Origin: Vibrio sp. VB16
GTDB lineage: Bacteria; Pseudomonadota; Gammaproteobacteria; Enterobacterales; Vibrionaceae
Assembly: GCF_015594925.2 (NCBI RefSeq)
Contig: NZ_CP087590.1
Coordinates: forward strand, 3,286,001-3,350,000
DNA: 64,000 nt
Direction: 5' to 3'
The notes below the pieces were generated by a model. That model was not told the DNA's origin and ran no database searches. It was given only the letters and a program-made list of their open reading frames with translations. Shown here one piece after another: positions 1-7,884 of the stretch (positions are counted from its first letter, which is position 1; each line of letters starts with the position of its first letter). Both the position numbers and the translations under genes were made by a program.

Positions 1-514
1 TAGAGACGGTACTGGTCGTAATACTGGTTAATGAGCGGCCATTCCTTTTTAGTTGCAGATAATCAACAGGTAGGGTTTCTGTACGCATCCCGGCAGGGTA
101 AACCTGTATGATTTTCCCTGTTTTAATGATGTCATAACCGTACATATCTCTTGCAACATTAAGTACCTCATCTAAGGTTACGTCTGATAAATTAACCGTC
201 ATTCGACCAGAAACATTAGGATGAATCACAGCGCTATATTCCGTACCATTAATGATGCTGGCAAAAAATGTTTTGGCCTCAACACCATCAGCCTGAACTC
301 TGAATCGTTTTAAAGAGGTGAAAGCGACGCCTGTATTATTATCGAGTTCCGGCATCAAATCTGCTTGAACCGAAGCTGGCAACTCATCAAGACTTCGATT
401 ATTTGCATTATTTGCAGCTTCATTAAGTTCTTGCTTTATTTCAACAGGATCCCGGTGCCCCATTGAACATCCCACCAATGACGCAATTAAAATTCCAACG
501 ACAACTTTACGCAT
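1..514 (-). CDS. mshL: MshL, MSHA pilus secretin (5' part only)
   Basis: Outer-membrane secretin of the mannose-sensitive haemagglutinin type IV pilus, the pore through which the pilus leaves the cell. Only about the first 171 codons lie in the window; the gene runs off the left edge. The start is the ATG at 514. The N-terminus is a lipoprotein signal with lipobox LVGC, cysteine at residue 16. Residues about 65-135 look like the STN domain found at the N-terminus of PilQ-type secretins (pattern FRVQAEGVEAKTFF, then VTLDEVLN). The secretin core itself is not visible. Identification leans on the Vibrio gene order mshI-mshJ-mshK-mshL, which is preserved here on the minus strand. Confidence 0.9.
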   Translation of the reverse strand, partial: MRKVVVGILIASLVGCSMGHRDPVEIKQELNEAANNANNRSLDELPASVQADLMPELDNNTGVAFTSLKRFRVQADGVEAKTFFASIINGTEYSAVIHPNVSGRMTVNLSDVTLDEVLNVARDMYGYDIIKTGKIIQVYPAGMRTETLPVDYLQLKRNGRSLTSITTSTVS

Positions 515-535
515 AATAAGTATCAAACCTTAGTT

Positions 536-871
536 TTAATTCTTTATATCTAATTTAAACAGAGCCAAATGATGCACAACATTTCCTCGCACTACTGTTA
601 CTTCTTTCTGTGTGATCTTTTTTACTTTGTAACCACTAATGAGATCATCCACATTGGCTAACTTATCATCCAGTACCGCATAGCAATTCGATTCCTCTCT
701 GCACACAATACTTTGCAGGGTAGGCACCGGATATGTTTTTTTTACTTTTTTGCTAACAGCCGTCTTAGGTGCGATCCAATTTAGAGGGGCTGTTGGGTCT
801 TGAGCTGCCATCGTTTTCAATGCAACAAAAATCAGGCACAATCCCACCAAAATCATTCGACAATTAACCAC
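536..871 (-). CDS. mshK: MshK, MSHA biogenesis protein
   Basis: Small MSHA pilus assembly protein of about 111 residues. An N-terminal hydrophobic segment (MILVGLCLIFVAL) ending in MAAQDP reads as a signal peptide; the rest is a small periplasmic domain containing DPTAPL, a motif common in PilP/MshK-type proteins. The GTG at 871 is preferred because AGGAG lies seven bases upstream; an in-frame TTG (874) and ATG (856) are alternatives. The gene overlaps the end of mshJ by eight bases, so the two are translationally coupled. In other type IV pilus systems such proteins link the inner-membrane complex to the secretin; that role is inferred here from family and position. Confidence 0.85.
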   Translation of the reverse strand: MVNCRMILVGLCLIFVALKTMAAQDPTAPLNWIAPKTAVSKKVKKTYPVPTLQSIVCREESNCYAVLDDKLANVDDLISGYKVKKITQKEVTVVRGNVVHHLALFKLDIKN

Positions 872-1505
872 CAATGAACTCCTGTCTTGTTCCTAAGGTG
901 TATACCACCAGCACCAATTTTGCTTTAGGGTATGCATCAACTTCATACTCAAAACTGCGCCAAAAATATCTCACCTTCATCGACTCTAATGTTGCAAGAT
1001 AGGCTTTAATATCAAAATACTTTCCAGTCAATTCTAACCTAACGGGATGTATAAAATAGCCAGCATGTTCGTTGGCGTCCGATAAAATCGCCTCTGCGGG
1101 AAGAGACTGAAGCGAGATAAGTTTTAGCGTCACACTATTATCTAGCACTGTTTCGAGTACTTCAGCCATATCAGACGGTGAGAGCAATCCACCTACAAAT
1201 TCAGCCAATTCAAATGAAAGATCCTGACTTTCATCAGATAACCGTATTAATTGTATATCCAATTCGACATTAGGATCAGTGAGTAATTGCTCTTTAAGCC
1301 CAGCTATTTCTGTTTCAAATTTAGTAATCTGTATTGATTCAGCCTTGCTTTGCTTTTTCTTTGCTGTACTTAGATTTTGAATAGGATCGATTAATAGAGT
1401 GAGTAGGATAAAAAATAGCGCGACTAAACCGCCACCTGAAATTAACCATTTTTCTCGCTGAGATAATAGTGCAAACTTTTCTGACAGCTGATTCCATCTC
1501 TGCAT
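864..1505 (-). CDS. mshJ: MshJ, MSHA biogenesis protein (PilO-like)
   Basis: Inner-membrane assembly protein of the MSHA pilus, 213 residues. One membrane segment near residues 22-40 (WLISGGGLVALFFILLTLL) is followed by a charged coiled-coil-like stretch (about 45-75) and a periplasmic domain. This architecture is that of PilO/GspM-like alignment-complex proteins. The ATG at 1505 shares its first base with the last base of the mshI stop codon (TAATG), typical of operon coupling. Identity is supported mainly by position between mshI and mshK. Confidence 0.85.
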   Translation of the reverse strand: MQRWNQLSEKFALLSQREKWLISGGGLVALFFILLTLLIDPIQNLSTAKKKQSKAESIQITKFETEIAGLKEQLLTDPNVELDIQLIRLSDESQDLSFELAEFVGGLLSPSDMAEVLETVLDNSVTLKLISLQSLPAEAILSDANEHAGYFIHPVRLELTGKYFDIKAYLATLESMKVRYFWRSFEYEVDAYPKAKLVLVVYTLGTRQEFIGG

Positions 1506-2971
1506 TATTCTTCTCCTACAGAAAGAGAATTTTTTGATTCAACTTGAGTCACCAGTTCAAACGTAACGATGTCCTCTTCGTTTCGGCCGATATTCAGACT
1601 TTCAAAGGTTCTTCCTACCAAGTTAAGTTCCGTTTTAAATTGCTTAACCCATTTAGGAACACTACTTGGCGTCCTTGCTACTCCTTTAAGATTAAGTATT
1701 TTCTCATTCAATTCGATATGAGATATCGAGATATCATCTCGGCCCAATTCAGACAGTGACGCCATGACACCGGAATACCCTTCTTTCAGAGAGTCATCAA
1801 ATTGATTAATCGCTTTAAGCGTCGCTTTTTTCGCATCAATATCGACGGTTAACCTATCAATCGCTTTAAGCTTCGCTGGGTTAGGTTTATGATTCGCGGC
1901 TTGATAGCTAAGCGTTTCAAACTCATCCGCTAATCGTTCTTTGTTCCTTGTCTTTACCGTCAACTCTTGATCTATCCCAGCGATTTCATAGTTCATATAG
2001 CCGTAATATCCTCCCATAACTAACGAGAGAAGAAGCCATGACGAAAAAACGCTCTTTAAAGTAAACCGTTCTTTTTTGGGCTTAAGGTGAGCAGGGTATA
2101 GATTTATGCCATCATCAGGAATCAGTGGAAGTGTATTGCATAATACCTGACCACATGACAATTGGTCAGTCATATTCAACGCAGAAACTTGAGTACTTAA
2201 CCGTTCAGATAAAGCGCTAACTAACTCTTCAGTATTGTCTTCATCACAAAGTACCAATAGATGATTGAAAGCCGCATCACGCAACTGAGATGACAAATAA
2301 TCGATTGATCTTTGCAATTCAAGAGCAATACTATCGAGTTGTAATTCGCTTGAAGCCACACCAGTCAGTGGTGGTACAACACCTCGAATGACTCTTTGAA
2401 ATCTATTTTTCGTTTCTACAAAAGCACTTATTTTATAGCTGTCTTTCATTCCGCGATAAAGCAGCATGAAATTATTTATATCACTTTGTACATGCCCCCA
2501 AACTTCATCTTCTGGAACAATCCGAGATAAAGCAATATTCGCATTATCCAATATACCAATAAGTGGTGTTAGGTATTTTTTACTCAGAACATAAGCCTGT
2601 GCACGTCGACCATCCGGCAACAAATAGGCATCGGCTACTATATCCGTCACTCTTTCATTTACCAGATCTTTCAATAGAAACGGCAATGCAACCGACCATT
2701 CGTCTTTAGGAAGCTCTGGCTTATCTATTTGATAAAGTTGATAATAATTAGAGCTAAAAACGACCGTTGCCGAATACTTATTACTGGTAAAAGAACTAAG
2801 CGCAACTTTCAGTGCGGCATCCCAACTAGACTCAATTGGAAACAGTAACGTCTCTTCACTCGCCTTATCAGAAGACCTGATATAAATAGCATCAACTTGA
2901 ATGACGATTCTAAGTTGATCTTTATTATTAGATGAAGAAGTTAACTTACTAAATAGTGAACGAACATTCAT
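1505..2971 (-). CDS. mshI: MshI, MSHA biogenesis protein (PilM/PilN-like)
   Basis: 488-residue component of the MSHA pilus inner-membrane platform. The first 300 residues are a soluble cytoplasmic region resembling the PilM/GspL actin-like fold, then comes a single membrane helix near residues 307-328 (SVFSSWLLLSLVMGGYYGYM), a coiled-coil-like segment (about 330-385) and a periplasmic PilN-like tail. It therefore looks like a PilM-PilN type fusion, as described for Vibrio MshI. It starts with ATG at 2971, 18 bases after the csrD stop, and overlaps mshJ by one base, so csrD-mshI-mshJ-mshK-mshL could be co-transcribed. Confidence 0.88.
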   Translation of the reverse strand: MNVRSLFSKLTSSSNNKDQLRIVIQVDAIYIRSSDKASEETLLFPIESSWDAALKVALSSFTSNKYSATVVFSSNYYQLYQIDKPELPKDEWSVALPFLLKDLVNERVTDIVADAYLLPDGRRAQAYVLSKKYLTPLIGILDNANIALSRIVPEDEVWGHVQSDINNFMLLYRGMKDSYKISAFVETKNRFQRVIRGVVPPLTGVASSELQLDSIALELQRSIDYLSSQLRDAAFNHLLVLCDEDNTEELVSALSERLSTQVSALNMTDQLSCGQVLCNTLPLIPDDGINLYPAHLKPKKERFTLKSVFSSWLLLSLVMGGYYGYMNYEIAGIDQELTVKTRNKERLADEFETLSYQAANHKPNPAKLKAIDRLTVDIDAKKATLKAINQFDDSLKEGYSGVMASLSELGRDDISISHIELNEKILNLKGVARTPSSVPKWVKQFKTELNLVGRTFESLNIGRNEEDIVTFELVTQVESKNSLSVGEE

Positions 2972-2989
2972 ATAGTTTACACATTTTCC

Positions 2990-4981
2990 TTAAAACTTCT
3001 TACGCCAGCGATTTCTACCGCCAACCTGTACCTTGGGAGCTTCAGGTCTAGGGATAATCTGATTTTCGGCTTGGAACATCCTTCCTTGGCCACCATCAAC
3101 GCCTAATTCAACCAAACAATTCCATTCTTTTCCACGCTCGACACCAACAGCGATGACTTGTGTTTTCGTTCCTTCACAAGCGCCAATTAAGCTACGAATA
3201 AATAGTTGATTTTCTTGTCTTTGTTCTATTTTCTTAACAAGACTTCTATGCAGTTTTAGATAGTCGATATCTAGGTCTTTAATGTAATGCGTACTGGTTA
3301 TTGTTCGCCCAGCCTGCCCTATTATAACCTCACAACCTAACCCTGAAATCATTCGAACAACAGGCCGCATATAATCCAAATTATTGACTATCTGCCCTTC
3401 GACAAATTCAAAGCTTAATTTACTTCTTGTTTCTGCCGTTAATTGTAGCAGTTCGTCCCTTAACCATCTGAAATTCATTCGATCTTTAAATGGTAGAACG
3501 TTCAAGTTTATAGAATAACATGTCCCAAGAGTGGTTGTTTTAATAAATGTGAGAATCGTTTTGACAACCAATTGATCCATATGAGATTCATAGCCCACTT
3601 GCTCAATAGCGGACATAAATCTCGAGGCTTTTAATATACCAACGCCTTCGTCATCTATCCTTGCAAACAACTCATTGTGCAACAACTTAATTTTATATGA
3701 AGAACGGTTTATTAAATAACAAGGTTGTTCAAAGATAAGCACTCGTTCATTCGAAAAGGACTTATCAAATAATGTACGCCATCTCACTGTTCCTCGCGAA
3801 TCGCCAGTAACTTCCTTCTTATGAAAACGACTCCAATTGTTACTGCTTTGTAGTTCAGCGCTCTTCAATGCTGTTTCTACTTCACTTAGGATATGGCCTC
3901 GTCGCTCCCCTTCTGAATACATGGTGATCCCAATATGACACCAATTATCACTATCCATCGAATCAATTAGTGATACTTTCTCTAATTGACGCACGCATTG
4001 GTTAGCCAGAACCGAAATGTCTTTACCATTTTGATGAGGAATTAAAACGGCAAACTCTGATTCAAAATATCGTGCAAATACGACGTCAGGAAAACGCTGA
4101 ACAATATTTGAAATTACGCTACCAACTTCAACGATGAACTCATCACATCGTTGTTTATCCACCCCTTCAGTTAAGCTGTCCCAGTCGTAAATCCTAAAAA
4201 GAACGATCGCCCCTGTCGCACCACTTTCTTGCAATGCAGATTCCAATTTAGAATCAAACAACACTCTATTTGCGGCACCCGTCAATTGATCCAAAAAGGT
4301 GTGAGTTCGGATGAAAGTATCGAATCGACTTCGTTCTTGCCGTGCATCCTGAAGCTCATCAATGAGCACATCAAGAGCTTCACTTGCTGTATACGGCCAT
4401 TCTTTCTGATCACCTTTCGCAGACTGAGTAACCCTGCCAGCCAAGATCATTCTTCCTCTTTCTTCTAATAATTCAGAACCTCTAAGCTGCTTTTTCAGCC
4501 AATTAACACCCTGAAAAAGGCAAAATAAAACAAGAGCAATAGCCAAAGATACCGACGACAAAGCACTAAAAGAATGGCTCTGTTCTAGATAGGGCGACAG
4601 AACTTTTATATTGATAGAGAATCCGTCATTTCTTTCTAAAGAATAACTTTTTTCGTACAGACGAGATGTATCAATTTGAGTAGAATTGTTGACGTAGTGG
4701 TAGACCCGTTCTTGAGAAGATAATAGCTCTAATTCTATGATATTACTTGCTTGGGAAAGTAGAGGTATCCAACCTTGTATATTCTGTATATTTTTATCTT
4801 CAACGAGTGATTTATCGATAACGGATACGATGCCATCGACTTGTTGATTGAGATATTCTTGGCCGATACTTCGAAATGTGAGTGTTCCACCAACAAACAA
4901 AATAAACATTGCACCTATAACGATAATGGTGACAAAAGCGGTCAATCTTGTACTCAATTTAAGAGTTGGGGTGTAACGCAT
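2990..4981 (-). CDS. csrD: CsrD (MshH), degenerate GGDEF/EAL RNase E regulator
   Basis: Membrane regulator of about 663 residues, the same length as E. coli CsrD, where it targets the CsrB/CsrC small RNAs for RNase E decay; in Vibrio it is also called MshH. Two membrane helices (about 14-36 and 142-158) bracket a small periplasmic domain; a GGDEF-like domain (about 225-370) and an EAL-like domain (about 405-640) follow. Both signatures are degenerate: ESEF near residue 307 instead of GGDEF, and ELF near 437 instead of EAL. It is therefore probably not a cyclic-di-GMP enzyme. The ATG at 4981 is chosen over the upstream TTG (4990), which lies only two bases from the AGGA. Confidence 0.92.
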   Translation of the reverse strand: MRYTPTLKLSTRLTAFVTIIVIGAMFILFVGGTLTFRSIGQEYLNQQVDGIVSVIDKSLVEDKNIQNIQGWIPLLSQASNIIELELLSSQERVYHYVNNSTQIDTSRLYEKSYSLERNDGFSINIKVLSPYLEQSHSFSALSSVSLAIALVLFCLFQGVNWLKKQLRGSELLEERGRMILAGRVTQSAKGDQKEWPYTASEALDVLIDELQDARQERSRFDTFIRTHTFLDQLTGAANRVLFDSKLESALQESGATGAIVLFRIYDWDSLTEGVDKQRCDEFIVEVGSVISNIVQRFPDVVFARYFESEFAVLIPHQNGKDISVLANQCVRQLEKVSLIDSMDSDNWCHIGITMYSEGERRGHILSEVETALKSAELQSSNNWSRFHKKEVTGDSRGTVRWRTLFDKSFSNERVLIFEQPCYLINRSSYKIKLLHNELFARIDDEGVGILKASRFMSAIEQVGYESHMDQLVVKTILTFIKTTTLGTCYSINLNVLPFKDRMNFRWLRDELLQLTAETRSKLSFEFVEGQIVNNLDYMRPVVRMISGLGCEVIIGQAGRTITSTHYIKDLDIDYLKLHRSLVKKIEQRQENQLFIRSLIGACEGTKTQVIAVGVERGKEWNCLVELGVDGGQGRMFQAENQIIPRPEAPKVQVGGRNRWRKKF

Positions 4982-5200
4982 GAATAGCAAAATCCTTTTA
5001 ACTATTTTATCCCAGAATCCAGTTTACACTTTTAAGTCTACTTACTTCTTGTAAATATGAACCTTTCTGTACGATATGTGAATGCATGAATACGTAATAA
5101 TTCGAATCTAGCTCTCAATTCATAAAAAAGTCAGTAACGAGTTTTATCCATTTCCCTAAGACTTAAGGTGTCCAAAAGGGATAGCGCTTTGATTTTAGCA

Positions 5201-5224
5201 TTAAAAAGCCCGCTAAAACGGGCT
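5201..5224 (-). terminator. Intrinsic terminator after ssb
   Basis: Hairpin AGCCCG-(CTAAAA)-CGGGCT at 5207-5224, followed on the minus strand by a run of five T. It lies 28 bases past the ssb stop codon and would separate ssb from csrD. Confidence 0.85.
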
Positions 5225-5252
5225 CAAATTGGAACATCCATTTTGATATTCG

Positions 5253-5822
5253 TTAGAACGGAATATCGTCATCAAAGTCCATAGGTGGTTCATTATATTG
5301 CGGTTGTGCCTGCTGAGGCGCTTGTTGAGGTGCTTGCTGAGGCGCACGTTGAGGTGCCGCTTGTTGTTGCGGTGCTTGTGCTTGCTGAACAGGTTGCTGA
5401 GGTTGCCCCCACCCTCCTTGTTGAGATTGTTGCCCTTGGCCTCCTGATGCTGGAGCACCACCTTGACCTTGGCGACCACCAAGCATCTGCATTACACCAT
5501 TGAAGCCTTGGACTACCACTTCTGTTGTATAACGATCTTGACCGCTTTGGTCTTGCCATTTACGAGTCTGCAATTGACCTTCAATATAAACCTGAGAGCC
5601 TTTACGTAGATACTCGCCTGCAACTTCTGCCAATTTTCCGAATAAAGCAACTTTGTGCCATTCCGTTTTTTCGCGCTGCTCTCCAGTCGCCTTGTCACGC
5701 CAGCTTTCTGAAGTAGCAATAGTAATATTCGCCACTGCACCGCCGCTTGGCATATATCGAACTTCTGGATCGCCACCTAAGTTGCCAACCAAAATAACCT
5801 TATTAATTCCACGGCTCGCCAT
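5253..5822 (-). CDS. ssb: Single-stranded DNA-binding protein SSB
   Basis: Tetrameric single-strand DNA-binding protein of replication, repair and recombination, 189 residues. The OB-fold covers about residues 1-112 (start MASRGINKVILVGNLGGDPE). A low-complexity Q/P/A/G-rich linker with repeated QQAP units (about 115-178) follows, and the tail is the canonical acidic MDFDDDIPF that recruits partner proteins. The ATG at 5822 has GGAG six bases upstream; an in-frame upstream ATG six codons earlier is less likely. Unlike E. coli, where ssb and uvrA are adjacent and divergent, here qstR and galU lie between them. I found no LexA box in front of ssb. Confidence 0.98.
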   Translation of the reverse strand: MASRGINKVILVGNLGGDPEVRYMPSGGAVANITIATSESWRDKATGEQREKTEWHKVALFGKLAEVAGEYLRKGSQVYIEGQLQTRKWQDQSGQDRYTTEVVVQGFNGVMQMLGGRQGQGGAPASGGQGQQSQQGGWGQPQQPVQQAQAPQQQAAPQRAPQQAPQQAPQQAQPQYNEPPMDFDDDIPF

Positions 5823-6126
5823 GATCTGCTCCGTATACATGTTTTATTAAAAATATAAGGCGACAAGAATACCATGAACTTTGATAGTCTCAACCTTTCT
5901 TGTCTCTCAAAGCCAGAACTTAGTATGAATTAAAGAACTATCTACACATATAAACTTCTGATTATTTTCCGAGCGCCCACTCAAGTTGATGAAACAAACA
6001 AGTTACTTTCATCTTTAAAAATCAATATGATACGCAGATTTATTTAATTCATTGAGATACTCAATGACAATTTAAATTCCATCAAGCTAAGGTAGAAGAA
6101 GATTTCCAATTGCAGAGGGAAGTACG
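5823..6126. other. Intergenic region between divergent ssb and qstR
   Basis: 304 bases, AT-rich, holding the divergent promoters of ssb and qstR. No RNA gene, terminator or convincing operator is visible. A plausible ribosome-binding site (GAGGGAAG) ends just before the qstR ATG. Confidence 0.5.
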
Positions 6127-6762
6127 ATGAAGGATAAAATAAATGTCGTACACATTGAAAATGATTCTTACTATTCAACCCGACTCAACAAATTGTTAAA
6201 AAACAACCACTACAGCGACTATAACGAAATATCAGCATCAGCAATCGAAGGCGCTATTTATCTAGATGGCATTTTTTTATATTTCATTGATTTCAAAACC
6301 GCGATAGACATTTATAAGCAATTAGAGACATTGACCGAAAACAACAAATACTGTTTTACTGTGATTTATGATGCCCCTAAGAAGATCGCAACTTCAGAAC
6401 TGGTCAAACTGGGTCGATTAAGAGGATATTTCTATGTGAACATTACTGACGATGAGGTCTTCGACAGCATAAATGGGTTACTTAAGGGCAAAAGTTCACT
6501 TCCCGAAAATATATCCTATCAATTGATCGAGTATTACCAATCGCTGATTCTTCGCTTTAGCGAACCCTATAGCATTGATTTAACCCAAAGAGAGGTACAA
6601 GTATTAGAACGCCTTCGCCTCGGGTTATCAAATAGTAAACTAGCCGACGAGCTTTTTGTCAGTGAGCATACTGTTAAGTCTCACCTGTATAAAATTTTCA
6701 AAAAAATAAGCGTATCCAAGAGGACTCAAGCAATCGCATGGGCTCACAAATATTTACCGTGA
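6127..6762 (+). CDS. qstR: QstR-like LuxR-type transcription regulator
   Basis: 211-residue regulator with a C-terminal LuxR/NarL helix-turn-helix at about residues 151-208 (LTQREVQVLERL ... SEHTVKSHLYKIF). The N-terminal 130 residues look like a receiver-type fold without a clear full phosphorylation pocket, as in VpsT/CsgD-type regulators. In V. cholerae the gene between ssb and galU is qstR (VC0396), the quorum-sensing and TfoX-dependent activator of late competence genes and of type VI secretion. Length and position match here, so I call it QstR; this depends more on synteny than on a unique motif. A different VpsT-like regulator is the main alternative. Confidence 0.82.
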   Translation: MKDKINVVHIENDSYYSTRLNKLLKNNHYSDYNEISASAIEGAIYLDGIFLYFIDFKTAIDIYKQLETLTENNKYCFTVIYDAPKKIATSELVKLGRLRGYFYVNITDDEVFDSINGLLKGKSSLPENISYQLIEYYQSLILRFSEPYSIDLTQREVQVLERLRLGLSNSKLADELFVSEHTVKSHLYKIFKKISVSKRTQAIAWAHKYLP

Positions 6763-6865
6763 TCTAAAGTTTTTAGTTGTTTGAACCAAATATACAGATT
6801 TTTCATATCGCTGTGATATTCTACCAACGATAATAATTAAGAATCGTTCTGTATAGGATTTATCT

Positions 6866-7741
6866 ATGATCAAAAAATGTCTATTTCCGGCTGCTGGCTA
6901 TGGCACCCGCTTTCTCCCAGCAACGAAGTCCATGCCTAAAGAGATGATGCCTGTCGTAAACAAACCACTCATCGAATACGGTGTCGATGAGGCGATTGAA
7001 GCTGGCCTCACTGGTATGTGCGTTGTCACTGGTCGTGGAAAGAATACGCTTATCGATCACTTCGATAAAAATTATGAGCTGGAACATCAAATTAACGGTA
7101 CCAATAAAGAAGAGTTGCTTGATGATATTCGTAGAATTATGGATTCTGCTCATTTTACCTATATACGACAGCGAGAAATGAAAGGCTTAGGTCATGCTAT
7201 TCTTACTGGTAAAGAGCTGATTGGCGATGCTCCTTTTGCGGTTGTACTAGCCGATGACTTATGTGTGAACGAAGAAGGCAATGGTGTACTCACTCAAATG
7301 GTTGCGCTTTATAAGCAGTTTCGTTGCTCCATTGTTGCTGTACAAGAAGTACCAAAAGAAGATATTCACAAATATGGTGTTATCTCTGGAGAAATGATTA
7401 AAGACGATATTTATCGTGTTGATGATATGGTCGAAAAACCTGAACCAGGAACGGAACCAAGTAACCTAGCTATTATTGGCCGCTATATTCTGACCCCTGA
7501 CATCTTCGACATCATTGAAAATACAGAGCCCGGCAAAGGCGGTGAGATTCAGATCACCGATGCCCTTTTACAACAGGCTAAGTCAGGTTGTGTATTGGCC
7601 TATAAATTCAAAGGTCGCCGCTTTGACTGTGGCAGCGTTGAAGGCTACATAGAAGCGACTAACTATTGCTATCAAAACCTTTACAAAAAAGATGAACAAA
7701 AGGTTGAGTTGGATAAGCGAACCACTGAAAAAAACATGTAA
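6866..7741 (+). CDS. galU: UTP-glucose-1-phosphate uridylyltransferase GalU
   Basis: Makes UDP-glucose from UTP and glucose-1-phosphate, feeding LPS, capsule and galactose metabolism in the cytoplasm. 291 residues, normal for GalU. The nucleotide-binding signature GYGTRFLPATKSMPKEM is at about residues 11-27, followed by the substrate-binding stretch VNKPLIEYGVDEA. It starts with ATG at 6866 after AGGATTTATCT. A hairpin terminator closes the gene before uvrA. Confidence 0.97.
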   Translation: MIKKCLFPAAGYGTRFLPATKSMPKEMMPVVNKPLIEYGVDEAIEAGLTGMCVVTGRGKNTLIDHFDKNYELEHQINGTNKEELLDDIRRIMDSAHFTYIRQREMKGLGHAILTGKELIGDAPFAVVLADDLCVNEEGNGVLTQMVALYKQFRCSIVAVQEVPKEDIHKYGVISGEMIKDDIYRVDDMVEKPEPGTEPSNLAIIGRYILTPDIFDIIENTEPGKGGEIQITDALLQQAKSGCVLAYKFKGRRFDCGSVEGYIEATNYCYQNLYKKDEQKVELDKRTTEKNM

Positions 7742-7763
7742 ACACTCTTTTCTTATTGCAAAA

Positions 7764-7788
7764 GCGCTGCTATTCCGCAGCACTTTTT
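7764..7788 (+). terminator. Intrinsic terminator after galU
   Basis: Stem GCGCTGC / GCAGCAC with one mismatch and loop TATTCC (7764-7783), then five T. Confidence 0.7.
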
Positions 7789-7802
7789 GTGCGTAAGACA
7801 TT

Positions 7803-7822
7803 AACTGTTTTTTTATACAGTA
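7803..7822 (+). promoter_or_regulatory. LexA (SOS) box in front of uvrA
   Basis: CTGT-N8-ACAG at 7805-7820 with an all A/T centre and flanking A/T, matching the gammaproteobacterial LexA consensus. It lies 64 bases upstream of the uvrA ATG, as expected for an SOS-induced excision repair gene. Confidence 0.88.
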
Positions 7823-7884
7823 TTTCTTGCAGATAAATTTGACTGTGCGATACTTGAGCGATAGCAAGTAAAGTGAGCAGAAAA

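Noticed and set aside
5213..5559. Alternative frames on both strands of the ssb linker (for example a repetitive VEVLAEAHVEV-type peptide)
   Set aside because: They are frame-shifted readings of the Q/P/A-rich repeat in SSB.
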